Source: a virus. Taken from it: a stretch of DNA of 22,648 nucleotides. The notes under the pieces were generated by a model. That model was not told the origin of the DNA. It saw only the letters and a program-made list of their open reading frames with translations, and made no database searches. The stretch spans positions 1 to 22,648 of IMG/VR virus record IMGVR_UViG_3300009103_000167; one strand, 5' to 3'. Below are positions 1 through 5,180 of this stretch, in pieces (the stretch's first letter is position 1; each line of letters opens with the position of its first letter). The position numbers and the translations under genes were made by a program.

Positions 1-85
1 GGGGGGGGCGTCGGGTCCGCCTGGGCGACCCGCCCCCGATCCGCAACCGTCAACCACGCGATAAAAAAACCCGCCGTGTGACGGT

Positions 86-107
86 CGGCCCGGCCCAGCT
101 CGGGCCG
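86..107 (+). other. GC hairpin in the left leader
   Basis: CGGCCCG (86-92) and CGGGCCG (101-107) form a perfect 7-bp stem with an 8-base loop. There is no T tract, so it is not a canonical terminator. Bases 1-254 hold no convincing gene: the window opens with eight G, then a second weak GC stem, an A7 run near 63, and the first promoter module. The role of the hairpin is unknown. Confidence 0.4.
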
Positions 108-151
108 CCTCGTGGCCCCCAGGCGGTCCTCACGGCAGCCCCGGACCTTTC

Positions 152-180
152 CCCAGGCCCTGGGCTTTTCTTGTTTTTAG
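152..180 (+). terminator. Short hairpin plus T-rich tract upstream of promoter 1
   Basis: CCCAG (152-156) pairs with CTGGG (160-164) over a 3-base loop and is followed by TTTTC and TTGTTTTT. It has a weak terminator shape. The T-rich stretch also sits just upstream of the -35 box, as it does at the two sister promoters, so it may act partly as an UP-like element. The same hairpin, T-tract, promoter order recurs near 1300 and 2860. Confidence 0.4.
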
Positions 181-183
181 GTG

Positions 184-212
184 TTGACATCTCCGGTGCC
201 AGTAGGCATATT
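184..212 (+). promoter_or_regulatory. Sigma70-type promoter 1 with embedded palindromic operator
   Basis: TTGACA (184-189), a 17-bp spacer and CATATT (207-212) make a near-consensus promoter. The spacer carries TGCC-agta-GGCA (197-208), an inverted repeat whose last two bases are the first two of the -10. The same layout occurs at 1344 and 2880. A protein bound there would compete with or assist RNA polymerase. Predicted transcription start is near 219, and the first gene begins at 255. Confidence 0.8.
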
Positions 213-254
213 CCCCTCATGGCAACGAAGAACACCGAAGGGGAGAACAATCCG

Positions 255-836
255 ATGAAGCTCCACGCACTCGCGCCCTCGAATTTTTACAACGCGACAA
301 GCCCCGAGTGCGGTCGCTGCGTCAGCCTCGCCGACTACCTGGCCGCGTGCGGCCTGACCGATCACGTCGACGCCGCCATCCAGGAGCTGATCCCTTCGGA
401 GGTCGAGCGTTGGTCTGTCGACGTGATCCTCTCGAAGACGGTCGTCAAGGGGACGCGGGCGATCTCGAAGTTCGGGAGCATTCACTTCGGGAAGCTCGTG
501 ATGCAGATCACCGAGCTGGACTGCTCGCCGGCCGAACGCGCTGACACGCTGCTCCACGAGATCGCGCACCTCGTTGCCTACTTTCATCTCAGGCATCGCG
601 GGCACGGCATCGAGTGGCAGCGGTGCGCCGTCGCCCTGGGCGCGAAGCCCAACCGATGCGGCTCGGACGACCGGCACGACCGAGCGGTGGCCGCGAAGCG
701 CGCACGCCAGGGCAAGGTCGTCGCGCGTTGTACGAAATGCGGCGAGAAGGTCGTCCGAATGCGACGCAGCAGTCGCGACTGGTCGCGGTTCACGCACCGC
801 GCCTGCGGCGGCGGCCGCATGGAGGCGGTCAAGTGA
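255..836 (+). CDS. SprT-like zinc metalloprotease with zinc ribbon
   Basis: The predicted product is 193 residues. HEIAH at 101-105 is an HExxH zinc-protease motif, and RGHGIEW at about 115-121 supplies the third metal-binding His (H117) typical of SprT/Spartan proteins. The C-terminus has a zinc ribbon: CTKC at 159-162 and H181-RAC184. Family members cleave proteins, including DNA-protein crosslinks, or are uncharacterised phage proteins; the substrate here is unknown. I chose ATG 255 because GGGGAG precedes it at good spacing. ATG 219 is in frame but would coincide with the predicted transcript start. It is the first gene of promoter unit 1 and overlaps or abuts the next gene. The family call is firm; the biological role is not. 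Confidence 0.8.
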   Translation: MKLHALAPSNFYNATSPECGRCVSLADYLAACGLTDHVDAAIQELIPSEVERWSVDVILSKTVVKGTRAISKFGSIHFGKLVMQITELDCSPAERADTLLHEIAHLVAYFHLRHRGHGIEWQRCAVALGAKPNRCGSDDRHDRAVAAKRARQGKVVARCTKCGEKVVRMRRSSRDWSRFTHRACGGGRMEAVK

Positions 837-847
837 AGGACCCCGGG

Positions 848-1192
848 ATGAAAATCGAACGATTCCGCGCCCTCGGATTCGACGGCTGGGCCGCCGACGT
901 TGTCACCTCGACGAAGATCGTCACCGTGTGCAAGGGGACGCGCGCCGAAGTCGAGGCGGCGACCTCGAAGCTCCGGGCGCGGCTCTTCCGCGCCGGGCAC
1001 GCCGTCATCTTCGCGGACGGCTCGAAGGTCTGGCGAACCCGCGAGCCGGCCTTCTCGAAGGGCCAGCTCGGCGGATTCGACTGGCACCCCGACGGCGAGC
1101 GCGTCCGGTTCGACGTGGTCGAGATCCGCGTGTCGGCCGACGGCGAGCGAACCGAGCGCGTGGTCAGGTCGACGTGGGGCCTGCCGGGATAG
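848..1192 (+). CDS. Unknown 114-residue protein
   Basis: Second gene of unit 1, beginning MKIERFRALGFDGW. I do not recognise the family. The protein is mixed alpha/beta in appearance and rich in charged residues, with no membrane segment or Cys cluster. ATG 848 has GAAGGA 7 bases upstream. The alternative GTG 833 has a strong GGAGG and would overlap the protease stop as GTGA, adding five residues. Either start couples translation to the protease, so the two products may act together. Codon third positions are strongly G/C, as in its neighbours, which supports real coding. Confidence 0.7.
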   Translation: MKIERFRALGFDGWAADVVTSTKIVTVCKGTRAEVEAATSKLRARLFRAGHAVIFADGSKVWRTREPAFSKGQLGGFDWHPDGERVRFDVVEIRVSADGERTERVVRSTWGLPG

Positions 1193-1210
1193 CGGGTCGC
1201 CTCGTCCCGC

Positions 1211-1234
1211 AGGATGGCCCAGGGCGGCCATCCT
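1211..1234 (+). other. Perfect 9-bp hairpin after unit 1
   Basis: AGGATGGCC (1211-1219) and GGCCATCCT (1226-1234) form a perfect stem with a 6-base loop, starting 18 bases after the unit 1 stop codon. No T tract follows directly. It may protect the 3' end or assist the terminator at 1278. A further stem, GCCTGGC with GCCAGGC, lies at about 1261-1283. Confidence 0.45.
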
Positions 1235-1277
1235 CGGGCGGCCGGGTCCACCAGGTCCCGGCCTGGCAGATCGGCCG

Positions 1278-1310
1278 CCAGGCGGCCCCTGGGGCGGCCT
1301 GGGTTTTTTT
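1278..1310 (+). terminator. Intrinsic terminator between units 1 and 2
   Basis: CCAGGCGGCCCC (1278-1289) and GGGGCGGCCTGG (1291-1302) are complementary except at one position; the inner pairs must open to form the loop. TTTTTTT follows at 1304-1310. This is a classical intrinsic terminator. It sits only 33 bases upstream of the next -35 box, so the unit is insulated before it is re-initiated. Confidence 0.75.
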
Positions 1311-1343
1311 GGGGGGGCCTGGCGCTTTTTTTGTTTTTACCTG

Positions 1344-1372
1344 TTGACAGATCGGATGCCCGCGGGCATATT
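1344..1372 (+). promoter_or_regulatory. Sigma70-type promoter 2 with embedded palindromic operator
   Basis: TTGACA (1344-1349), 17 bp, CATATT (1367-1372). The spacer holds TGCCCGCGGGCA (1357-1368), a perfect 12-bp palindrome in the same register as at promoters 1 and 3. CTTTTTTTGTTTTT lies immediately upstream. Predicted transcription start is near 1379, close to the leader hairpin. Confidence 0.85.
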
Positions 1373-1377
1373 GAGGG

Positions 1378-1397
1378 GGTCGGCAAGGGAGCCGGCC
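1378..1397 (+). promoter_or_regulatory. 5' leader hairpin, copy A
   Basis: GGTCGGC (1378-1384) pairs with GCCGGCC (1391-1397), with one G-T wobble and the loop AAGGGA. It lies at the predicted 5' end of the unit 2 mRNA. The 24-base stretch 1374-1397 is identical to 2910-2933 in unit 3. Possible roles are mRNA stabilisation or translational control. Confidence 0.55.
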
Positions 1398-1415
1398 GGA
1401 AACAAGGAGAACGAA

Positions 1416-1679
1416 ATGGCAAACCAGAACATCAAGAACGCGATCCTCTGGGCCGAAGCGGCAGCGTTTGACCTGGGACCCGAGGGCGAGATCCTCACCG
1501 ACCTGGAGCGGGTCAACATCGCGGCCCTCGATCATGCTACGGCGCGCAACATCGACGCCATCGCCCATCGGCTGGCCGACGCGGTCGCCGACCTGGACGC
1601 AGCCCTCACGGCCGCCACCGACGGCACCCGGGAGGCCATGCACGGCACGGCCGGCACGCTGGAAAAGGGAGCCAACTGA
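1416..1679 (+). CDS. Unknown 87-residue helical protein
   Basis: First gene of unit 2, beginning MANQNIKNAILWAEAAAF. It is Ala- and Asp-rich and probably all helical, with heptad-like spacing around residues 36-70, so it may form a coiled coil or a small bundle. I recognise no domain. The start is well supported by AAGGAG at 1404-1409, six bases before ATG. Its stop overlaps the next ATG as TGATG, so the following mini-gene is translationally coupled. No function can be assigned. Confidence 0.75.
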   Translation: MANQNIKNAILWAEAAAFDLGPEGEILTDLERVNIAALDHATARNIDAIAHRLADAVADLDAALTAATDGTREAMHGTAGTLEKGAN

Positions 1680-1792
1680 TGGTAGCCGCAGCCTCGCGCT
1701 GGTGGGCCGGAGTCCTCGCCAACCTCGACCGCCAGCCGGTGGTCGGAACCGCCGGCGGCGCTGTCGCGCTGGCGCGGAGGGCGAGCCGATGA
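1679..1792 (+). CDS. 37-residue mini-protein coupled on both sides
   Basis: The ORF runs from ATG 1679 to TGA 1792 and reads MVAAASRWWAGVLANL at its start. AAGGGAG lies upstream at good spacing. The ATG overlaps the preceding stop (TGATG), and its own stop overlaps the next start (ATGA). It fills exactly the gap between two real genes, which is the main evidence that it is translated. The N-terminal half is amphipathic or hydrophobic with a WW pair; the C-terminal end is basic. Alternatives are a leader peptide that only feeds ribosomes to the next gene, or a membrane-active peptide. Confidence 0.5.
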   Translation: MVAAASRWWAGVLANLDRQPVVGTAGGAVALARRASR

Positions 1793-2793
1793 CCGTCGCC
1801 GTCTTCGCCGGCGTCAACACGACGCGCATCGCCGAGGCGACCGAGGGCTTCCCGATCCTCGTGTCCTTCGCTTCCTGGATCGACGGCCACCGCGGCGTCG
1901 TCGAGCGCGACGTTCTGCCGCGACTTCGAGCTGGCCTCCACCCGCATTCGATTCTCGACTCGGGTGCCTTCTCGGAGCTGACCGAGCGCGGTCGGTCGGC
2001 GCGCAAGCTGGCCGACGCGCTGGGCGTCGAGCCCCACGAGTTGACCGCCGACCAGTTCGAGATCGTGAAGGCCGACGCCGCGAAGAAGTTCAACGTGAGC
2101 ATCGACGACTACATCGAGTTTTGCCTCGAACACGGCCACCTCTTCTCGCAGGTTGTGACCCTCGACGACATCGCCGGCGACCTCGCGGTGACCTGGTCGA
2201 ACACGGCGAAGATGCTCGAAGCAGGCCTCGACCCGGTTCCCGTTTTTCACGGGCGCGAGCCCTTCGATGTTCTGCGCCATTACTGCGAGAAGTTCGCCCA
2301 CGTCGGCCTCGGATTTTTCCGCGAGCCGTCAGGGAAGAAGGTCGTCATCGCGAAGGACCAGGGCGACGGGCTCACCCCGGACGAGTGGCTGACGAAGGCG
2401 CTCGACATTTGCGAAGCCGCAGGCGTTGAAGTCCACGGCTTCGGCATGACCCGCTGGGCGCTGAAACTCGGCCACGAACGGCTGACGACGAGCGACTCGA
2501 CGACCTGGCTCGCCGAGTACCTGGCGATGCGACGGCGGTCGTCGACCGGCGGCGACCGACTCGGCGACGGCGCAGCCGCGGAGCTGCTCGCGAACCTCGG
2601 CGACTCCGAACTGATGAAGCTCGCGCTCGCCAGCTATGACGGCACCGGCCCCGACCCCGAGATGGAGACGCTGCTCGCCGAGGCTCGCGGCCAGGCGAAG
2701 ACCGCGCTCGCGCGGTTCACGAGCGGCGAGCTGGGCCGGCTGCTCGCCGGCTTCGAGGCCGACGCCAAGGTCGACGAGCAGCTCGCGGCGTGA
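1789..2793 (+). CDS. TGT/DpdA-like base-exchange enzyme (putative 7-deazaguanine DNA modification)
   Basis: The predicted product is 334 residues. Several motifs match, as I recall them, the phage branch of the tRNA-guanine transglycosylase fold: DSGAFS (57-62), TLDDIAGD (124-131), PVFHG (151-155), HVGLGFF (171-177), VHGFGMT (215-221) and SDSTTW (235-240). The DSG and LDD aspartates would be the catalytic candidates. In phages this family (DpdA) exchanges guanine in DNA for a 7-deazaguanine base and so protects against host restriction. No preQ0 synthesis genes (folE, queD, queE, queC) are visible here, so precursor would come from the host or from genes outside the window. The start is fixed by GGAGG 8 bases before ATG 1789. 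Residues 245-334 form a charged helical tail of unknown role. A tRNA-acting TGT relative is the main alternative. Confidence 0.62.
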   Translation: MTVAVFAGVNTTRIAEATEGFPILVSFASWIDGHRGVVERDVLPRLRAGLHPHSILDSGAFSELTERGRSARKLADALGVEPHELTADQFEIVKADAAKKFNVSIDDYIEFCLEHGHLFSQVVTLDDIAGDLAVTWSNTAKMLEAGLDPVPVFHGREPFDVLRHYCEKFAHVGLGFFREPSGKKVVIAKDQGDGLTPDEWLTKALDICEAAGVEVHGFGMTRWALKLGHERLTTSDSTTWLAEYLAMRRRSSTGGDRLGDGAAAELLANLGDSELMKLALASYDGTGPDPEMETLLAEARGQAKTALARFTSGELGRLLAGFEADAKVDEQLAA

Positions 2794-2800
2794 GCGCCAG

Positions 2801-2868
2801 GGCCTCCAGGGCGTGGGAGACGCGCCTGGGGGCCGCTAGAAAAAAAAAGACCCGGGGCCGCTTTTTTT
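2801..2868 (+). terminator. Terminator region between units 2 and 3
   Basis: The first stem is GGCCTCCAGGGCGT (2801-2814) with 2820-2834, about 14 bp with one wobble and one bulged G. It is followed by nine A (2840-2848). The second stem is AAAAAAAG (2842-2849) with CTTTTTTT (2861-2868). The A-tract, GC core, T-tract pattern can terminate in both directions. It lies 11 bases upstream of the next -35 box. Confidence 0.65.
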
Positions 2869-2879
2869 GGTTTTTCCTG

Positions 2880-2908
2880 TTGACAGGGTAGGTGCCCGCT
2901 GGCATATT
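2880..2908 (+). promoter_or_regulatory. Sigma70-type promoter 3 with embedded palindromic operator
   Basis: TTGACA (2880-2885), 17 bp, CATATT (2903-2908). TGCC-cgct-GGCA lies at 2893-2904 in the same position as at promoters 1 and 2. CTTTTTTTGGTTTTT lies upstream. Predicted start of transcription is near 2915. Confidence 0.85.
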
Positions 2909-2913
2909 CAGGG

Positions 2914-2933
2914 GGTCGGCAAGGGAGCCGGCC
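2914..2933 (+). promoter_or_regulatory. 5' leader hairpin, copy B
   Basis: GGTCGGC (2914-2920) pairs with GCCGGCC (2927-2933) over the loop AAGGGA. It is part of a 24-base leader identical to 1374-1397. The conservation includes loop bases, so a sequence-specific role or a recent duplication are both possible. Confidence 0.55.
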
Positions 2934-2957
2934 ACAAGAAAAACGAGGGAAAAAGAG

Positions 2958-3416
2958 ATGAACGGAATCAACGAAAATTTCAGCCTGGTCTTCTCGGTGA
3001 TCCATTGGATCTTCACCAACGGCGAATACACCGAGGACGGCTACCAGGTCGAGAAAAGCTCTTTCTTTGTGCAGGCCACCGCCTCGGACGGCAGCCGCTG
3101 GAATCACCAGCATCGCTTCAAGGTTGCAGCCGTCGCCTCTTCGCCTTATCAGACCGAAGAGGATCGCTACGGTCCCGAATTCCCCTCGCACGACAGCCTG
3201 GCCGAGGTCGACGAACTTCGCGAGAAGTGCGAAGCGCTCGTCGCGAAGATCGAAGCGCACGTCGCCAACGGCGGCACGCTCGACGAAACCTGCTGGACGC
3301 CGGGCGATCCGGCCTACGGCTCCGAGGCCTACCAGCGCCTCGCGGTCATCGACCGCCCGGACGTCGCGGAGGAAAACCGGGACCGCATGGATCACGGCGC
3401 TCCGCTGATCGGATGA
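2958..3416 (+). CDS. Unknown 152-residue acidic protein
   Basis: First gene of unit 3, beginning MNGINENFSLVFSVIHWI. The N-terminal third looks like beta strands with aromatic residues (W17, F19, Y24), the middle holds a predicted helix around DELREKCEALVAKIEAH, and the tail is acidic. I recognise no family. GAGGGA lies 7 bases before ATG 2958. It is followed by a 71-base gap that carries the first GC hairpin, so its expression may be separated from the downstream genes. Confidence 0.75.
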   Translation: MNGINENFSLVFSVIHWIFTNGEYTEDGYQVEKSSFFVQATASDGSRWNHQHRFKVAAVASSPYQTEEDRYGPEFPSHDSLAEVDELREKCEALVAKIEAHVANGGTLDETCWTPGDPAYGSEAYQRLAVIDRPDVAEENRDRMDHGAPLIG

Positions 3417-3432
3417 TCCAAACCCCGAACCC

Positions 3433-3457
3433 GGGGGCCGGCGCGGTGCCGGCCCCC
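3433..3457 (+). promoter_or_regulatory. Intercistronic GC hairpin 1
   Basis: GGGGGCCGGC (3433-3442) and GCCGGCCCCC (3448-3457) form a perfect 10-bp stem with a 5-base loop, followed by CTCGAAC. A near copy lies at 4249-4272. There is no T tract, so RNA processing, stabilisation or attenuation is more likely than termination. It lies upstream of the Shine-Dalgarno site of the next gene. Confidence 0.6.
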
Positions 3458-3487
3458 TCGAACATCGAACGAACGAGGGAGACCGAA

Positions 3488-3814
3488 ATGGAATTTTTCT
3501 ACGGCAAGAGCAAGGCGCAGGGTTTAGAGTTGTGCAGCGAAGTGATCCAGCGGAAGGCCAAGGCGAACGGCTGGGAGCTGACTCGCGGAGAGCAGGGCAC
3601 GCGGTGGGTGAATACCTGGACCCTGGTCGTCCCGACCGCGAAGCTCGGCGGCGGCATGGGCGGCGCTCCGACGCCGGCCGACTGGCCCGTCCAGGGCGAG
3701 CGCTTCTACGCCGGCACGACCGAAGAGATGTTCGAGCTGGTCGAGGAACTCGACGAACGCGGTCGCACCGACCGGATCAACCCGACGAAGGAAATGTGGG
3801 GGATGCTTCGATGA
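3488..3814 (+). CDS. Unknown 108-residue protein
   Basis: Begins MEFFYGKSKAQGLELC. I do not recognise the family. A Gly-rich loop (LGGGMGG near 53-59) separates an N-terminal alpha/beta part from an acidic helical part (TEEMFELVEELDERG). GAGGGAG precedes ATG 3488 by six bases. The stop overlaps the next start as ATGA, which couples translation. It follows GC hairpin 1. Confidence 0.75.
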   Translation: MEFFYGKSKAQGLELCSEVIQRKAKANGWELTRGEQGTRWVNTWTLVVPTAKLGGGMGGAPTPADWPVQGERFYAGTTEEMFELVEELDERGRTDRINPTKEMWGMLR

Positions 3815-4020
3815 AGCGAACGAGTTACAAGCCTTTCAAGGTGAACGGCGGCTGGATCGCCGCCGGCCACCTCGGCGGCCGACATTGGATGCCGGTCGGT
3901 GCGACCCGGAAGACTCGCGCCCAGGCGGCGGCCGACTGCAAGGGCCTCGCCCTCGCCGAAGCGGCCGACCGCCGATGCGTCCTGGCCGGCGACTTCTCGG
4001 TCGAGGGGTCGGTCCAATGA
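3811..4020 (+). CDS. Unknown 69-residue basic protein
   Basis: Begins MKRTSYKPFKVNGGW. It is basic at the N-terminus and Ala-rich in the middle, with two Cys too far apart for an obvious zinc site. ATGA overlaps at both ends place it in a tight translational chain. GGGGG lies 8 bases before the start. No function recognised; the size and charge are those of typical early phage proteins. Confidence 0.7.
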   Translation: MKRTSYKPFKVNGGWIAAGHLGGRHWMPVGATRKTRAQAAADCKGLALAEAADRRCVLAGDFSVEGSVQ

Positions 4021-4223
4021 TCGGCCAGGCCCGCGAGCTGGCGAAGGGCCACGTCTTCGCGCTGGACTGGTCCGGCCCCTGGAAGCGCGTCGTCGCGGTC
4101 CGGCGCGGCCGGCTGGCGGTCGAGGTCCAGGTCCAGGGCGGCGAGCGGCTGACCCTGCCGGCCGACCAGGGCGTCCGGTTCGAGCCGAACCCCGGGGCCG
4201 CCCGCGCCAGGGCTGGGGCATAG
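4017..4223 (+). CDS. Unknown 68-residue protein, possibly a small beta-barrel
   Basis: Begins MIGQARELAKGHVFAL. Residues 10-55 alternate hydrophobic and charged residues in short strands (HVFALDW, KRVVAVRRG, LAVEVQVQGG), which suggests a small SH3- or KOW-like barrel; this is inference only. It overlaps the previous stop as ATGA. It is followed by an 88-base gap with GC hairpin 2. Confidence 0.65.
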   Translation: MIGQARELAKGHVFALDWSGPWKRVVAVRRGRLAVEVQVQGGERLTLPADQGVRFEPNPGAARARAGA

Positions 4224-4248
4224 GTGGCGTCGAGCCAGAAGTAACACC

Positions 4249-4272
4249 GGGGGCCGGCGGGTGCCGGTCCCC
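4249..4272 (+). promoter_or_regulatory. Intercistronic GC hairpin 2
   Basis: GGGGGCCGGC (4249-4258) pairs with GCCGGTCCCC (4263-4272), 10 bp with one G-T wobble and a 4-base loop, followed by CTCGAATTTT. The left arm and the trailing CTCGAA match hairpin 1 at 3433-3457. The short T run could give weak termination or attenuation. Confidence 0.55.
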
Positions 4273-4311
4273 TCGAATTTTGCAACAATGGAAACCGAGA
4301 AGGAGATCGAG

Positions 4312-4647
4312 ATGACGAGAATCGAGAAGGCTGTCGAGGTGATGCGCGCATCCGGGATGGACGCGCGGGCCTGGCAGAAGCACGGGAAGGACCGCATCTA
4401 CCTGGGCGGGGCGGGCAAGGACGTGAAGGCGTTCTTCGACTTCGACGAGGGCTGGGCGGACGAGGCCGTCGAGGACGGCGACGACCTGCTCGGCGGCTCC
4501 GCGCTGAAGGTCTTCATCGACGCGCCCGGCGTCTCGCGAAGCTGGGAAGTCAACCGCAGCAAGATGGTGAAACACGGCTTCATGCTCGACCTGGTCAAGG
4601 CTGGCCTGGTCGACGAAGTCTGCGAGGACTGGAAGGAGATACTCTGA
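4312..4647 (+). CDS. Unknown 111-residue acidic protein
   Basis: Begins MTRIEKAVEVMRASGM. Acidic and probably alpha/beta; the aromatic-acid stretch KAFFDFDEGW sits near residue 40. No known domain recognised. AAGGAG lies just before ATG 4312. An in-frame ATG at 4288 would add eight residues but has a poorer ribosome site. The stop overlaps the next ATG as TGATG. Its context downstream of GC hairpin 2 suggests a four-part sub-operon with the next genes. Confidence 0.75.
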   Translation: MTRIEKAVEVMRASGMDARAWQKHGKDRIYLGGAGKDVKAFFDFDEGWADEAVEDGDDLLGGSALKVFIDAPGVSRSWEVNRSKMVKHGFMLDLVKAGLVDEVCEDWKEIL

Positions 4648-4871
4648 TGGCTGGGAAAAAGAAGACGACGTGGGGCGGACCGCGCCCTGGATCGGGCCGA
4701 CCGCGCGGGGTGAAGAGCCCCTGGGTCACGCGGTCGCTCGCGTTCCGGCCGGAGGTGATCGACGCCGTCGACGCGGCGGCGGAGGAGGAGGGGATTTCGC
4801 GGTCGGCGTGGATCGCGACCGCAATCGAGAAGGAGCTGAAGCGCGCCGCCAGGCGGAAGGGGGCGAAGTGA
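4647..4871 (+). CDS. Ribbon-helix-helix-like DNA-binding protein
   Basis: The predicted product is 74 residues. The N-terminus carries GGPRPGSGRPRG, a basic Gly-Pro tail common in small phage regulators. The core TRSLAFRPEVIDAVDAAAEE followed by GISRSAWIATAIEKEL has the strand-helix-turn-helix pattern of the CopG/Arc family. Such proteins bind short palindromes as dimers. It is therefore a candidate for the protein that binds TGCC-N4-GGCA at the three promoters, but only by inference. It is coupled to both neighbours by TGATG overlaps. Confidence 0.6.
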   Translation: MAGKKKTTWGGPRPGSGRPRGVKSPWVTRSLAFRPEVIDAVDAAAEEEGISRSAWIATAIEKELKRAARRKGAK

Positions 4872-5119
4872 TGGCCGTCGTCGTGTTTACGCCTTGGCGC
4901 TGCAAGCTCCCGAGCTGTTCGCGTCATAATCTCTACGCCGCGGTCGGCTGCATGACAGACCACGGCGAAGAATGCGAGCGCGATGGCTTCCCGCTCGCGA
5001 CCGCCGCCGAGCGGCGCGCCGCCGTCGCGGAGTGTCGCGCCCACGGCCGGGCGAAGGAGATCCCCGGCGGTCTCGGGTCGCGCACCGCACCGGGGGGGGT
5101 CGAGCGCATTCCGCGCTGA
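4871..5119 (+). CDS. Unknown 82-residue Cys-containing protein
   Basis: Begins MAVVVFTPWRCKLPSC. Five Cys and several His (CKLPSC at 11-16, then C27, H31, C35 and C55) suggest a small zinc-binding fold, although the spacing is not a standard finger. It starts at TGATG after the RHH-like gene and is the last gene of the + strand arm. The 3' part is Gly- and Arg-rich and includes an eight-G run, so the C-terminus could be affected by a sequencing error there. Confidence 0.6.
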   Translation: MAVVVFTPWRCKLPSCSRHNLYAAVGCMTDHGEECERDGFPLATAAERRAAVAECRAHGRAKEIPGGLGSRTAPGGVERIPR

Positions 5120-5144
5120 CGCGCCAACCAGCTCGCGACCGACG

Positions 5145-5172
5145 AGGCCCGGGGGGTTCGCCCGCCGGGCCT
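5145..5172 (+). terminator. Terminator between the convergent arms
   Basis: AGGCCCGG (5145-5152) and CCGGGCCT (5165-5172) form a perfect 8-bp stem, followed by TTCGCGTTT on the + strand. It sits in the 61-base gap between the two convergent operons. The T-rich side favours + strand termination; no T tract follows on the - strand, so any effect on the late operon would be partial. Confidence 0.6.
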
Positions 5173-5180
5173 TTCGCGTT

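Noticed and set aside
219-254. Start of the SprT-like gene at ATG 219
   Set aside because: It lies at the predicted transcription start with no ribosome site; ATG 255 has GGGGAG upstream. A leaderless start cannot be fully excluded.
78-254. N-terminal extension of the SprT-like gene back to 78
   Set aside because: It would run through the promoter and terminator module and encodes Pro/Gly-rich sequence without family features.
275-4290. Similarity between CCTCGAATTTTTACAACG near 278 and CCTCGAATTTTGCAACAA near 4271 as a possible recombination site
   Set aside because: Short, imperfect and only two copies, one of them in coding sequence; chance is the simpler explanation.
5092-5099. Eight-G run as a slippage or frameshift site, with a similar run at base 1
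   Set aside because: No downstream frame that would extend a recognisable protein; the run at base 1 is at the window edge and cannot be judged.
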